Source: Candidatus Melainabacteria bacterium (GTDB lineage: Bacteria > Cyanobacteriota > Vampirovibrionia > Gastranaerophilales > Gastranaerophilaceae). Taken from it: a stretch of DNA of 53,465 nucleotides. Within the stretch, counting starts at the first letter, position 1; each line of letters opens with the position of its first letter. The position numbers were made by a program, and so were the translations under genes. Location of the stretch: contig QHME01000004.1 of assembly GCA_003258735.1 (NCBI GenBank), positions 1-53,465 on the forward strand, given 5' to 3'. Of this stretch, positions 17,025-24,647 are shown piece by piece. Under the pieces are notes generated by a model. It was not told the DNA's origin. It worked only from the letters and a program-made list of their open reading frames with translations, and searched no databases.

Positions 17025-17600
17025 TTACTCTTTTCCCTCCGCTTTTTCATTTTTTAATTTCTGTCTGTCTTCAAATTTTTGCCAAGTGATTCCACAAACT
17101 AACGCGCCTATAATTATTAAGGCAAGTGGCACTTTTCTTGTTAGAGCAAGAATTGTACACACAATATAGACAGTGAGTGAGAATTTGTCATTGACAGATT
17201 TTTTCCACATCTCTTTAACTGCCAGAAATAATAGTACGATAACGCCGATTCCGACTCCCCAGAAAATGTGTTGAGTTGTCGGCAGGTTAATTATTTCAGA
17301 TAAAATTGTGGCAAGTAGAACGATTGCCAAAAATGCAGGGAGAACCATTCCAACAGTTGCCGCAACTGCTCCTTTTGTACCAAGAAGTTTTCGCCCTGTG
17401 AAAATTGCGGTATTTGCTGCAATAATTCCAGGAAGAGACGCTCCGATTGCGTAAAATTCGCATAACTCATCTGATGTAATCCAGTTTTTCTTTTCGACAA
17501 GTTCACTTGTCAAAAGTGGTAATATTACGTATCCTCCCCCAAGAAGCAATGTTCCGACTTTGAAAAAAGTTTTAAATATTGTGTAACAATTTTTCTCCAT
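17025..17600 (-). CDS. chrA: Chromate transporter subunit, CHR domain
   Basis: The 191-residue partner of the following CHR gene, which abuts it with no gap. The CHR signature is FFKVGTLLLGGGYVILPLLT, followed by the equivalent of the PGP block as SLPGIIAANTAIFTGR, four or so further hydrophobic segments and a charged tail. As in other two-gene chromate transporters the halves are homologous but distinct. TTGACA lies about 30 nt before the ATG, but I see no -10 at the right distance. Confidence 0.85.
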   Translation of the reverse strand: MEKNCYTIFKTFFKVGTLLLGGGYVILPLLTSELVEKKNWITSDELCEFYAIGASLPGIIAANTAIFTGRKLLGTKGAVAATVGMVLPAFLAIVLLATILSEIINLPTTQHIFWGVGIGVIVLLFLAVKEMWKKSVNDKFSLTVYIVCTILALTRKVPLALIIIGALVCGITWQKFEDRQKLKNEKAEGKE

Positions 17601-17753
17601 ATCTTATGATATATCACAGTGTCAACCAAATTTCAATGAAGGGGGTAAGTATGTAAGAGTGAAGAATTCAATGTATCCTGCTTGTATGTGTTAAGAAATT
17701 CCTTGACAAAAAGCTTTTAATTAAGTGATTGTATGAATGCAAGAAAAATAGGT

Positions 17754-17782
17754 TTGCACAAGTTTAAAAATTTAGATATAAT
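17754..17782 (+). promoter_or_regulatory. Sigma70-type promoter of aroE
   Basis: TTGCAC-N17-TATAAT, about 25 nt before the GTG start and with a GAAAGG ribosome site between. The best-looking classical promoter in the window. Confidence 0.7.
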
Positions 17783-17807
17783 TAAGCTGGAATAGAAAGG
17801 AATCACC

Positions 17808-19166
17808 GTGGCGGTAAGTAAGGAATTATTAGCTCGTTATAAGGAGCTGAAGGCACAAGGTATCAGTATTACACTCTCTGAACTAAAAGCTCAAATGGAA
17901 GATGAGGCAAACTCTAACACGACTTCTCAAGCAATATCTTCTATTGGAGCAGATGAACCGACAAGCACTAACACTTCTACACAAACAACACCTTCTTTTG
18001 GTAGTGTGTCTACTTCATCCTATTCTGAACCTAGTCCACCACCTCAACCGACTCAAACTCAAAATTCAGGATGGACAACTTCGTATTCTCAGCCGATTTC
18101 TTCAACACAATTACCACAAGCATCTTCTACTGAATCATATTCAGGTAATGTCTCAGGTTCATCTGTTGATAATTCATCTTATGAAAACAATTTTAGTGCA
18201 AATTTCGGTTGGAATGCTCAAGTATCTCAAACACAATCTGTTCAGGCTCAATCACAAATTTCAAACCTTCCGCAAACTCCTATTTATTGTGGAAATGTAC
18301 AACCGCAACAACCAGAAGAAAACCTATTGAAAAAATTCTGTCTTATCGGTTATCCTTTAGGACACTCGCTTTCAACATATATTCATAATGCAGGGTTCAA
18401 AAGTTTGGGTATAAATGCTACTTATGAAATTCTAGAAACTCCACCAGACACCCTTGTTGACAGAATCAAGTTTTTGAAATCAAACGGATTTTCAGGTTTC
18501 AATGTGACAATACCATTAAAACTCCCTGTGACGCTATTTTTAGATGAAATTGATGCATCTGCAGATATTATCGGTGCAGTCAATACAGTTGTAATTAACC
18601 AAGATAGAACAATGAAAGGTTACAACACTGATATAATCGGATTTCGCAACGCAATACCTGATGAAATTACTCTTGTCGGAAAGGTTGCAGGAGTGCTTGG
18701 TACAGGAGGTGCTGCACGTGCTGCAATTACAGCACTTGCCCAATCTCAAGTTAAACAAATTAAAATTTATACAAGAAATATTCCAAATTGTGTGGAATTA
18801 TTGAATTTTTTGCGCAAAAAGTTCCCTTATGTTGAATTTAACGCTTTTCAAATTGAGAGGATACGTGATTTATCAGACATAAATATTTTGGTAAATACAA
18901 CACCAATCGGTATGCAAGGTAGGGCAGCAGACTTGACACCTGTTGAAGAAAATGAACTTAGAACCTTGCCACCAAATGCAGTTGTTTATGATGTGATATA
19001 CAATCCTAAAAAAACAAAATTACTAAAACTTGCTCAAAAATGGAATTACAAAACAATTAATGGGGTTGATATGTTTATACATCAAGCACTTGTAGCTGAA
19101 CAAATTTGGACAGGCAAAACTCCGGATTTTAAAGATATGAAAATCGCAGCACTTGAAAACTTATAA
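17808..19166 (+). CDS. aroE: Shikimate dehydrogenase with disordered N-terminal extension
   Basis: Reduces 3-dehydroshikimate to shikimate with NADPH. The catalytic domain starts only at about residue 176 (KKFCLIGYPLGHSLS) and is complete: catalytic K238 in FNVTIPLK, D275 in GYNTD, dinucleotide loop GTGGAAR from 298, and NTTPIGM. The first 175 residues are unusual: a short helix (SKELLARYKELKAQGISITL) and then about 135 residues dominated by Ser, Thr, Gln, Pro and Asn. Normal AroE is about 270-290 residues. The extension is in frame from a GTG with a good ribosome site and promoter, so it is probably translated. The 3' end overlaps the converging glucosaminidase gene by 6 nt. Confidence 0.92.
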   Translation: MAVSKELLARYKELKAQGISITLSELKAQMEDEANSNTTSQAISSIGADEPTSTNTSTQTTPSFGSVSTSSYSEPSPPPQPTQTQNSGWTTSYSQPISSTQLPQASSTESYSGNVSGSSVDNSSYENNFSANFGWNAQVSQTQSVQAQSQISNLPQTPIYCGNVQPQQPEENLLKKFCLIGYPLGHSLSTYIHNAGFKSLGINATYEILETPPDTLVDRIKFLKSNGFSGFNVTIPLKLPVTLFLDEIDASADIIGAVNTVVINQDRTMKGYNTDIIGFRNAIPDEITLVGKVAGVLGTGGAARAAITALAQSQVKQIKIYTRNIPNCVELLNFLRKKFPYVEFNAFQIERIRDLSDINILVNTTPIGMQGRAADLTPVEENELRTLPPNAVVYDVIYNPKKTKLLKLAQKWNYKTINGVDMFIHQALVAEQIWTGKTPDFKDMKIAALENL

Positions 19167-19892
19167 CTCATAACGTTTTTTTAAGAAATTTCTTATTTCA
19201 TTCATTTCGGCTGAAACTTTTTGCGGCCAAGTTTTGTTTCCTTTGCAATACTTGTTACGAATTTTGCTAGGTGTTGTTAAACCGCTTGAAATATAGTTTT
19301 TGCTTAAATTTCGTCCAAGTCCGTTTATACTATCAGTGTAAGTTTTTGGATATACTCCGCCTGCACCTACAATATTGAATTTGCAAGACTTTTTCGGCTG
19401 ATTGCCATATCCTGATTCAACTTTTGCAATTCCCATCAAGAACAATGCATTTATATGATATTTATTTTGAATATCAATAAAAACTTGCCCCATACCCTCT
19501 AGTTTTGAACCTTTCAGATATGCATTTATATCTTCTGCACTTCCGTCAAACAGTTCTTGGGTAACATTGGTATTTGTAGAATATGGTTTGTCAAGTGTTG
19601 GGATTTTCTTCTCTTTGGTCAGAGAAAATTCGTGCATTATCGGCTTCTCAACACGTGTAGATACAGGTTCACAAACATTTAGGGAATTGGTATCTAGTTT
19701 CACATCTTTTAAATTTTGCAGCATTTCACTAACAGTCTGTTGCTGTTGGTTTGTAGTTGAAGTTTTGTTATTTTGCTGTACAAAAATCAAAAAATTGTTA
19801 CTTTGGTTTTGTTGTAGAATTTGTGAATTTTGCCAGACAAATGTTGGTTGTGAATTCTTTTGTACGGATTGTCCATTGTTATCTATTGGCAT
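19161..19892 (-). CDS. Glucosaminidase-like peptidoglycan hydrolase
   Basis: The C-terminal half resembles endo-beta-N-acetylglucosaminidase/lysozyme-like (GH73) domains: a catalytic-type Glu in NALFLMGIAKVESGYG, then FNIVGAGG and YTDSINGLGRNLSKNY. The N-terminal half is Gln/Asn/Ser/Thr-rich and has no signal peptide, so the export route is unclear. I choose the ATG at 19892 (PIDNNGQ, 243 residues) because GGAG lies 10 nt upstream. A longer frame to 19955 would add a hydrophobic but unlikely leader. It would act on the cell wall in division, remodelling or lysis of other cells. Confidence 0.75.
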   Translation of the reverse strand: MPIDNNGQSVQKNSQPTFVWQNSQILQQNQSNNFLIFVQQNNKTSTTNQQQQTVSEMLQNLKDVKLDTNSLNVCEPVSTRVEKPIMHEFSLTKEKKIPTLDKPYSTNTNVTQELFDGSAEDINAYLKGSKLEGMGQVFIDIQNKYHINALFLMGIAKVESGYGNQPKKSCKFNIVGAGGVYPKTYTDSINGLGRNLSKNYISSGLTTPSKIRNKYCKGNKTWPQKVSAEMNEIRNFLKKRYEL

Positions 19893-19973
19893 ATTAAAAT
19901 TCTCCACTCTAAATCTCTCATATATAATAAGTATAAGAGTGGTCGAAAATTGCAAAATTTAGCAAAATATGAA

Positions 19974-20912
19974 TTAATGTAAAAGGTTTTTGCCTAATTT
20001 TTTAACAGTTTCAATATCTTCTTTTGGTTCTTTACCGACTGTTGTCAGGTAATTGCCAATTAAAATTCCTTCCACGCAAGTTTTTAAAGCCAATTCTTGA
20101 TTTTCTTGTGACAATTTCATTCTACCCCCACAGAAACGCACAACTGCGTTAGGGTTTGCAATTTTGAATATTGCCATTGTCCTTAAAACATTTTCTTCAT
20201 CAATTTTATTGTGATAGTTTTCGAATGGAGTTTGCGGAATCGGCATAAGTATATTAATTGGAATTGAATTTGGCTCAATTTCAGCCAGTTCCATTGCCAT
20301 TTCGACACGTTGTTCCACGCTTTCACCCATTCCTAAAATTACACCGCAACATAGCTCCATTCCGTATTTTTTGATAAGCTTACAAGTATTTAATCTGTCA
20401 TCCCAGCTGTGAGTTGTGCAAACTTCAGGATAATATGATTTGCAAGTGTTGATATTGTGGTGAAATCTTTTTAAGCCTGCTTGAGCTAATTGTTTTGCCT
20501 GTTCTTCATCTAAAATTCCAATTGATGCACAAGATTTCAAGCCATCAATTTTGTTGATTTCTTTAATCATATCTAATTCTATTTGGAAATCTCGACCTTC
20601 ATCAGGAGTTTTTCCGCTTGTAACAATTGCAAAACGAGAAACGTGATTTGCCTTAGCCTCCAGCGCAACTTTTTTTACTTCCTCTATACTTACTAGAGGA
20701 TAAGATTCAATATCTGTTCTATAATGAGAACTTTGCGCACAGTATTTGCAGTTTTGAGAGCATTTTCCATTTCTGGCATTTATCAGTGAACAAAATTCAA
20801 TATTATTTGACATATATTTAGAAGATTCTTTGAGTAATTCATCTAGGGGTAAGTTGTATAATTTTAGTAACTCTTCTTTTGTATATGCTTTTTTTTCAAA
20901 TTTTTTGTCCAT
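19974..20912 (-). CDS. bioB: Biotin synthase
   Basis: Radical SAM enzyme inserting sulfur into dethiobiotin. The [4Fe-4S]-SAM motif is C51-SQN-C55-KY-C58. Other BioB marks are HNINTCKSYYPEVCTTHSWD, GVILGMGES, PINILMPIPQTP and FCGGRM. The start at 20912 (312 residues) is favoured because AAGGAG lies 7 nt upstream; an ATG at 20930 would include that ribosome site in the coding sequence. No other biotin gene is near. I searched the divergent region to 21016 by eye for a BirA-type operator and found none. Confidence 0.95.
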   Translation of the reverse strand: MDKKFEKKAYTKEELLKLYNLPLDELLKESSKYMSNNIEFCSLINARNGKCSQNCKYCAQSSHYRTDIESYPLVSIEEVKKVALEAKANHVSRFAIVTSGKTPDEGRDFQIELDMIKEINKIDGLKSCASIGILDEEQAKQLAQAGLKRFHHNINTCKSYYPEVCTTHSWDDRLNTCKLIKKYGMELCCGVILGMGESVEQRVEMAMELAEIEPNSIPINILMPIPQTPFENYHNKIDEENVLRTMAIFKIANPNAVVRFCGGRMKLSQENQELALKTCVEGILIGNYLTTVGKEPKEDIETVKKLGKNLLH

Positions 20913-21016
20913 TTTATAGCTCCTTATCATTAAATAAATTCTACGTCATCCAAAACCGAGTGTCAATTTTGTAATGGGCTGTTTTGTGCTAAAATAAAGG
21001 GAATAAAGGAGATATT

Positions 21017-21820
21017 ATGGCAGGAATTTTGAGCATACAAATCAATCCGACACTAGGAAACAAGGAACTAAACCTAAAAAAAGTTGAACACTTTATCAAA
21101 AAATATTCAGATAAAAAACTTGATTTGGTTGTGTTGCCTGAAAACTTTTCAACAGGTGCAGATTTTGTCAACTTTCAAAAAACATGTGAAAATAAATTTG
21201 GCGGAGGCACGATTGCTAAAATTTGTGAGTTTGCTCAAAAATATAAGACTAACATTGTGGCAGGAACAGTTATCGAAAAAGATGGTGACAAGTTTTATAA
21301 TACAGCTTTTGTCGTCAATCGTGAAGGTGAAATCGTTGCAAAATATAGAAAAATTCATTTGTATAACTATCTTGGTGGCAACGAAGGGGATTTTGTTGAT
21401 GTCGGAGAAGATGAAGTCGTTATAGATTTGGATTTTGGTAAAATTGGTCTTGGTATATGCTTTGATATTCGTTTTCCAAATCATTTTACAAAACTTGCGC
21501 AAATGGGGGCGCAAATTATTGTATTGCCGACAGGTTGGCTTGTCCCAAATGAAATTTATAGTGATAAGCAGAGTTTTAAATTTGCACGCGATATGTGGAT
21601 TGCAATGGCACGAACAAGAGCCTATGATAATCTGGCATATTTTGTTATCTCAAATCAGGCAGGCAGGGTTAATAATGATTTGTGCGCGCTTGGAGAATCT
21701 ATGATTATTGCACCAACATCAGAAGTTTTAAACCGCGCAGAACATGAGCAATGTGCGATTTATTCAAATGTGGATTTGGATGTAGTGAAATACTATCGTT
21801 CAGTATTGCCGATTGTATAA
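21017..21820 (+). CDS. Carbon-nitrogen hydrolase, nitrilase superfamily
   Basis: The catalytic triad is E42 in LPEN, K112 in YRKIHL and C148 in GICFDIRFP, with the following FARDMWIAMARTRAYDN block. This places the 267-residue protein in the amidase branch (omega-amidase/NIT-like), which hydrolyses amides such as alpha-ketoglutaramate or deaminated glutathione. The exact substrate is not inferable. Ribosome site AAGGAG; a TGCTAAAAT box lies about 20 nt before the ATG. It is divergent from bioB, and no functional link is evident. Confidence 0.87.
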   Translation: MAGILSIQINPTLGNKELNLKKVEHFIKKYSDKKLDLVVLPENFSTGADFVNFQKTCENKFGGGTIAKICEFAQKYKTNIVAGTVIEKDGDKFYNTAFVVNREGEIVAKYRKIHLYNYLGGNEGDFVDVGEDEVVIDLDFGKIGLGICFDIRFPNHFTKLAQMGAQIIVLPTGWLVPNEIYSDKQSFKFARDMWIAMARTRAYDNLAYFVISNQAGRVNNDLCALGESMIIAPTSEVLNRAEHEQCAIYSNVDLDVVKYYRSVLPIV

Positions 21821-21860
21821 TTGACTAATTTTGAATCTACATCGCTGTGTATTTTGATTT

Positions 21861-22064
21861 CTAATCAGGTAAATATTCAATAATATCCGACAAATTACAG
21901 TTAAAAAATTTGCACAATTTATTTATTGTGCTCAATTTTACATCAATATTTTCACCTTGCATCAGTTTAGAAATGGTCGCAGTGCTCAAACCTGTTGCCT
22001 CTGCAATTTGATATCCCCTAACTTTGTGACGCCAAACTAAATCATATAATTTTACGATAATCAT
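21861..22064 (-). CDS. XRE-family regulator, divergent to prepilin 2
   Basis: A 67-residue single helix-turn-helix protein (YQIAEATGLSTATISKLMQG is the helix-turn-helix; LSTINKLCKFFNCNLSDIIE the C-terminal helices), of the short Cro/CI-like type. TATAAT ends 6 nt before the ATG with no ribosome site, so the mRNA is probably leaderless. It is transcribed away from prepilin 2, with an imperfect palindrome between them (22125-22140), the usual geometry for a regulator controlling itself and its neighbour. Confidence 0.88.
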   Translation of the reverse strand: MIIVKLYDLVWRHKVRGYQIAEATGLSTATISKLMQGENIDVKLSTINKLCKFFNCNLSDIIEYLPD

Positions 22065-22070
22065 TCAATT

Positions 22071-22076
22071 ATTATA
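22071..22076 (-). promoter_or_regulatory. -10 box of the XRE gene
   Basis: TATAAT with 6 nt to the ATG on the minus strand; leaderless arrangement. Confidence 0.55.
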
Positions 22077-22094
22077 ATTGTATTTTAAACTCCA

Positions 22095-22123
22095 TTGACA
22101 AATATATAATTGCATGATAATTA
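22095..22123 (+). promoter_or_regulatory. Promoter of prepilin 2
   Basis: TTGACA (22095-22100), 17-nt spacer, TAATTA (22118-22123). Confidence 0.55.
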
Positions 22124-22124
22124 A

Positions 22125-22140
22125 TTACAGTGCATTGTAA
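22125..22140. promoter_or_regulatory. Palindromic operator candidate
   Basis: TTACAGTGCATTGTAA, a 16-bp near-palindrome (TTACAnTGCAnTGTAA) at the predicted transcription start of prepilin 2 and beside the divergent XRE gene. Confidence 0.45.
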
Positions 22141-22172
22141 TATTAGAAATAAAAGTTTATATATGAGGTTGA

Positions 22173-22937
22173 ATGAAAAATAAGTTTAATTTTGATTTTA
22201 AGTTTGCAGCAGGTTCTAGGCACGTAAAATTGCTACCAATTAAGGTACGATTAGGGTTTACTCTTGCTGAAGTTTTAATAACTCTTGGCATAATTGGTGT
22301 GGTTGCCGCAATAACGATTCCTGCATTGCTTACAAATTTGAACAATCGTCACACTGAAAGTATTTTGAGAGAAGATTACTCCATCTTGCAACAAATGATG
22401 ACTTCGGCTAATGATGATGGCGCGATTAGCAATTTTAGTGTCGACAAGATGAATAATATGAAATATATGAGAGAATGGTTTGAAACATATTTTCTACCTT
22501 ATATAAAAGTTGCAAATGTTTGTTATGATACAAAGGGTTGTTGGATAGATGATGCCAAATATCCAAATGGAGCAAGCGTAGTAGGAACAGTTGTTACAGC
22601 GACTGGATGTGGCGGAACGACTATTTCATTTCAGCTGTACAATGGATCTTCTATTTGTATGGATGATTATAAAGTAGCTTTATTTGATGTCTATGGAATA
22701 AAATCAGATGAAGCAAGTTTAGTTTTTTATCTCGATACAAATGGTAATAAAAAACCAAATGTGGTGGGTAAAGATATTTTTGTTTTTGCATATAAACCTG
22801 ATATAGAAAAGATTGTTCCGGCTGGGTTTGATAGGACGGTAGCTGAAATTGAGCGCAATTGTTCAAAAAGGGGAAATGGTTTTTGGTGTGTTATGCTCAT
22901 AAAAAATAGAGGTTGGAAAATCCCAAGATTAAAGTAG
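22173..22937 (+). CDS. Type IV prepilin-like protein 2
   Basis: Prepilin leader with cut site G28/FTLAEVLITLG (E33 at +5) and hydrophobic helix to about 50, then ALLTNLNNRH. The globular part has D-TNG-NKK-PN-VVG-KD followed by the aromatic FVFAY, and the C-terminal Cys pair NCSKRGNGFWC. A third Cys-rich loop lies mid-protein (VCYDTKGCW). The leader holds a degenerate second motif (FAAG, 11-14) exactly 14 residues before G28, as in the two other prepilins. Ribosome site GAGG. The adjacent divergent XRE gene probably regulates it. It could be a minor pilin, pseudopilin or DNA-uptake pilin; no assembly genes are nearby. Confidence 0.85.
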   Translation: MKNKFNFDFKFAAGSRHVKLLPIKVRLGFTLAEVLITLGIIGVVAAITIPALLTNLNNRHTESILREDYSILQQMMTSANDDGAISNFSVDKMNNMKYMREWFETYFLPYIKVANVCYDTKGCWIDDAKYPNGASVVGTVVTATGCGGTTISFQLYNGSSICMDDYKVALFDVYGIKSDEASLVFYLDTNGNKKPNVVGKDIFVFAYKPDIEKIVPAGFDRTVAEIERNCSKRGNGFWCVMLIKNRGWKIPRLK

Positions 22938-22993
22938 TTTTTCATTCTAATGTTGATGTAAAATGGGCAAGTGTTTCAAAAATAAAATCTTTA

Positions 22994-23002
22994 TGCTATA
23001 AT
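22994..23002 (+). promoter_or_regulatory. Extended -10 box of ndk
   Basis: TGC-TATAAT, with a weak TTTCAA 17 nt upstream; about 25 nt of leader carries GAGGAG. Confidence 0.55.
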
Positions 23003-23033
23003 TGCCCTAGATTGATTAAAGAGGAGAAAATTT

Positions 23034-23510
23034 ATGCATACAGAAGAAAGAACCTTTATTGCAGTGAAGCCTGATGGTGTTCAGAGGGGTTTAATTGGTG
23101 AAGTTATTAAAAGATTTGAATCTAAAGGCTACAAGGTTATCGGTTTGAAAATGCTTAATGTTTCTGATGAGCAGGCAAAAGCTCACTATGCGGAGCACGA
23201 AGGAAAACCTTTCTTCCCAAGATTGATTCAATATATTCAAAGTGGTCCAATTGTAGCAATGGTTATTCAAGGTTACAATGCTGTAGCAGGGGCTAGACAT
23301 TTGATGGGTTCAACTGACCCTAATACTGCTGAAGTTGGTACTATTCGTGCCGATTTTGCACAACTTAAAGAATATAATATTGTACATGGTTCAGACAGTG
23401 TAGAAAGTGCTGAACGCGAAATAAAAATTTATTTCAACGAGAGCGAATTGTTCACTGAAGGAAAATGTATGTCTGAACTTGTTATTGAAAGTTTAGATTC
23501 AGAAGGCTAA
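23034..23510 (+). CDS. ndk: Nucleoside diphosphate kinase
   Basis: Transfers the gamma-phosphate between NTPs and NDPs through phosphohistidine H118 in EYNIVHGSDS. The N-terminal TFIAVKPDGVQRGLIGEV and the nucleotide-loop GATDP equivalent, here GSTDP, are present. The 158-residue length is slightly above the typical 140-150. The gene is tightly coupled to tgt: the tgt reading frame begins within 10 nt of the ndk stop. Confidence 0.97.
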   Translation: MHTEERTFIAVKPDGVQRGLIGEVIKRFESKGYKVIGLKMLNVSDEQAKAHYAEHEGKPFFPRLIQYIQSGPIVAMVIQGYNAVAGARHLMGSTDPNTAEVGTIRADFAQLKEYNIVHGSDSVESAEREIKIYFNESELFTEGKCMSELVIESLDSEG

Positions 23511-23519
23511 TTGAAATTT

Positions 23520-24638
23520 ATGGATGAAAAAGATTTTTTTAATTATGAATTGATTCACGAAGATGCTCAAACCGGAGCAAGAGCGGGTATTTTGACGACT
23601 CCGCATGGAAAAATCGAAACTCCGATTTTTATGCCGGTTGGTACAAATTCTGCTGTGAAATCGCTAACTTGTGACCAAATAAAAGATACAGGTGCTCAAA
23701 TTATTTTGGGAAACTCGTATCATTTGTATTTGCGTGCAGGGGACGAGAGAATTCATAATTTTGGCGGAATCCATGGCTGGATGAACTGGGATAAGCCGGT
23801 GTTGACCGATTCCGGTGGATTTCAAGTCTTTTCGTTAGCTCATTTGAATAAAATTACCGAAGACGGTGTCGAATTTCAAGATCCTAAAAATGGTACTCGT
23901 CATTATATTTCACCTGAAATTTCTATGAAAATTCAGCAAAATATCGGTGCGGATATAATTATGGCATTTGACCAATGCGCTCCATATCCTTGTGATTATG
24001 ATACTGCAAAAGCTGCAATGGAGCGTACCCATAGATGGCTTGAAAGATGTATCAAGGCAAAAACAAACCCTCGTCAGGCTTTGTTCCCAATTGTTCAAGG
24101 TGCTTTTTTTGATGATTTGAGACGCGAAAGTGCAAAAGTTATTTCATCTTATGATGCTGTTGGGTATGCGATTGGTGGTGTTAGTGTTGGTGAACCTACT
24201 GATATCAAAAACCACTTTACTGAACTTGTTGCACCACTTTTGCCAAAATTTAAACCTCGTTATTTGATGGGTGTAGGTACTCCTGAAGATTTGTTAAACG
24301 GAATTAAGTTCGGTGTTGATATGTTTGACTGTGTTTTGCCGACTCGTAATGCAAGACATGGTTCATTCTTTACTTGGAACGGTAAATCAAATATCAAAAA
24401 TAAAAAGTACGAAGATGACCCATCTCCACTTGTTGAGGGGTGTGATTGTTATGCTTGTAAAAATCATTCAAGAGCATATATCAGGCACCTTTGGAGATGT
24501 CAAGAACAAACTGCATCAACACTTTTATCTATCCATAATATCAAATTCTTGATTGATTTTGCTAAGAAATGTCGTCAAGCGATTTTGGAAGACCGATTTG
24601 GCGATTTTTATGCAGAACATTATAATAATTTAATTTAA
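23520..24638 (+). CDS. tgt: Queuine tRNA-ribosyltransferase
   Basis: Exchanges guanine-34 of GUN-anticodon tRNAs for preQ1 on the way to queuosine. Landmarks are the LTDSGGFQVFSLA active-site Asp (about residue 97), AFDQCAPYP, YAIGGVSVGEP, and the zinc site C-D-C-Y-A-C with a downstream His (RHLWRCQEQTASTLLSIHN). ATG at 23520 (372 residues) is my choice. A TTG at 23511, right after the ndk stop and 4 nt behind AGAAGG, is a real alternative. It is co-transcribed with ndk and converges on uvrC. Confidence 0.95.
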   Translation: MDEKDFFNYELIHEDAQTGARAGILTTPHGKIETPIFMPVGTNSAVKSLTCDQIKDTGAQIILGNSYHLYLRAGDERIHNFGGIHGWMNWDKPVLTDSGGFQVFSLAHLNKITEDGVEFQDPKNGTRHYISPEISMKIQQNIGADIIMAFDQCAPYPCDYDTAKAAMERTHRWLERCIKAKTNPRQALFPIVQGAFFDDLRRESAKVISSYDAVGYAIGGVSVGEPTDIKNHFTELVAPLLPKFKPRYLMGVGTPEDLLNGIKFGVDMFDCVLPTRNARHGSFFTWNGKSNIKNKKYEDDPSPLVEGCDCYACKNHSRAYIRHLWRCQEQTASTLLSIHNIKFLIDFAKKCRQAILEDRFGDFYAEHYNNLI

Positions 24639-24647
24639 TTTAATATT

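Noticed and set aside
19893..19955. Longer N terminus of the glucosaminidase as a signal peptide
   Set aside because: The segment is hydrophobic only over a few residues, has charged residues after it, no ribosome site, and a good ribosome site serves the ATG at 19892.
20913..21016. BirA or other biotin operator before bioB
   Set aside because: No TTGTAAACC/GGTTAACAA-type repeat or other palindrome found in the divergent region.
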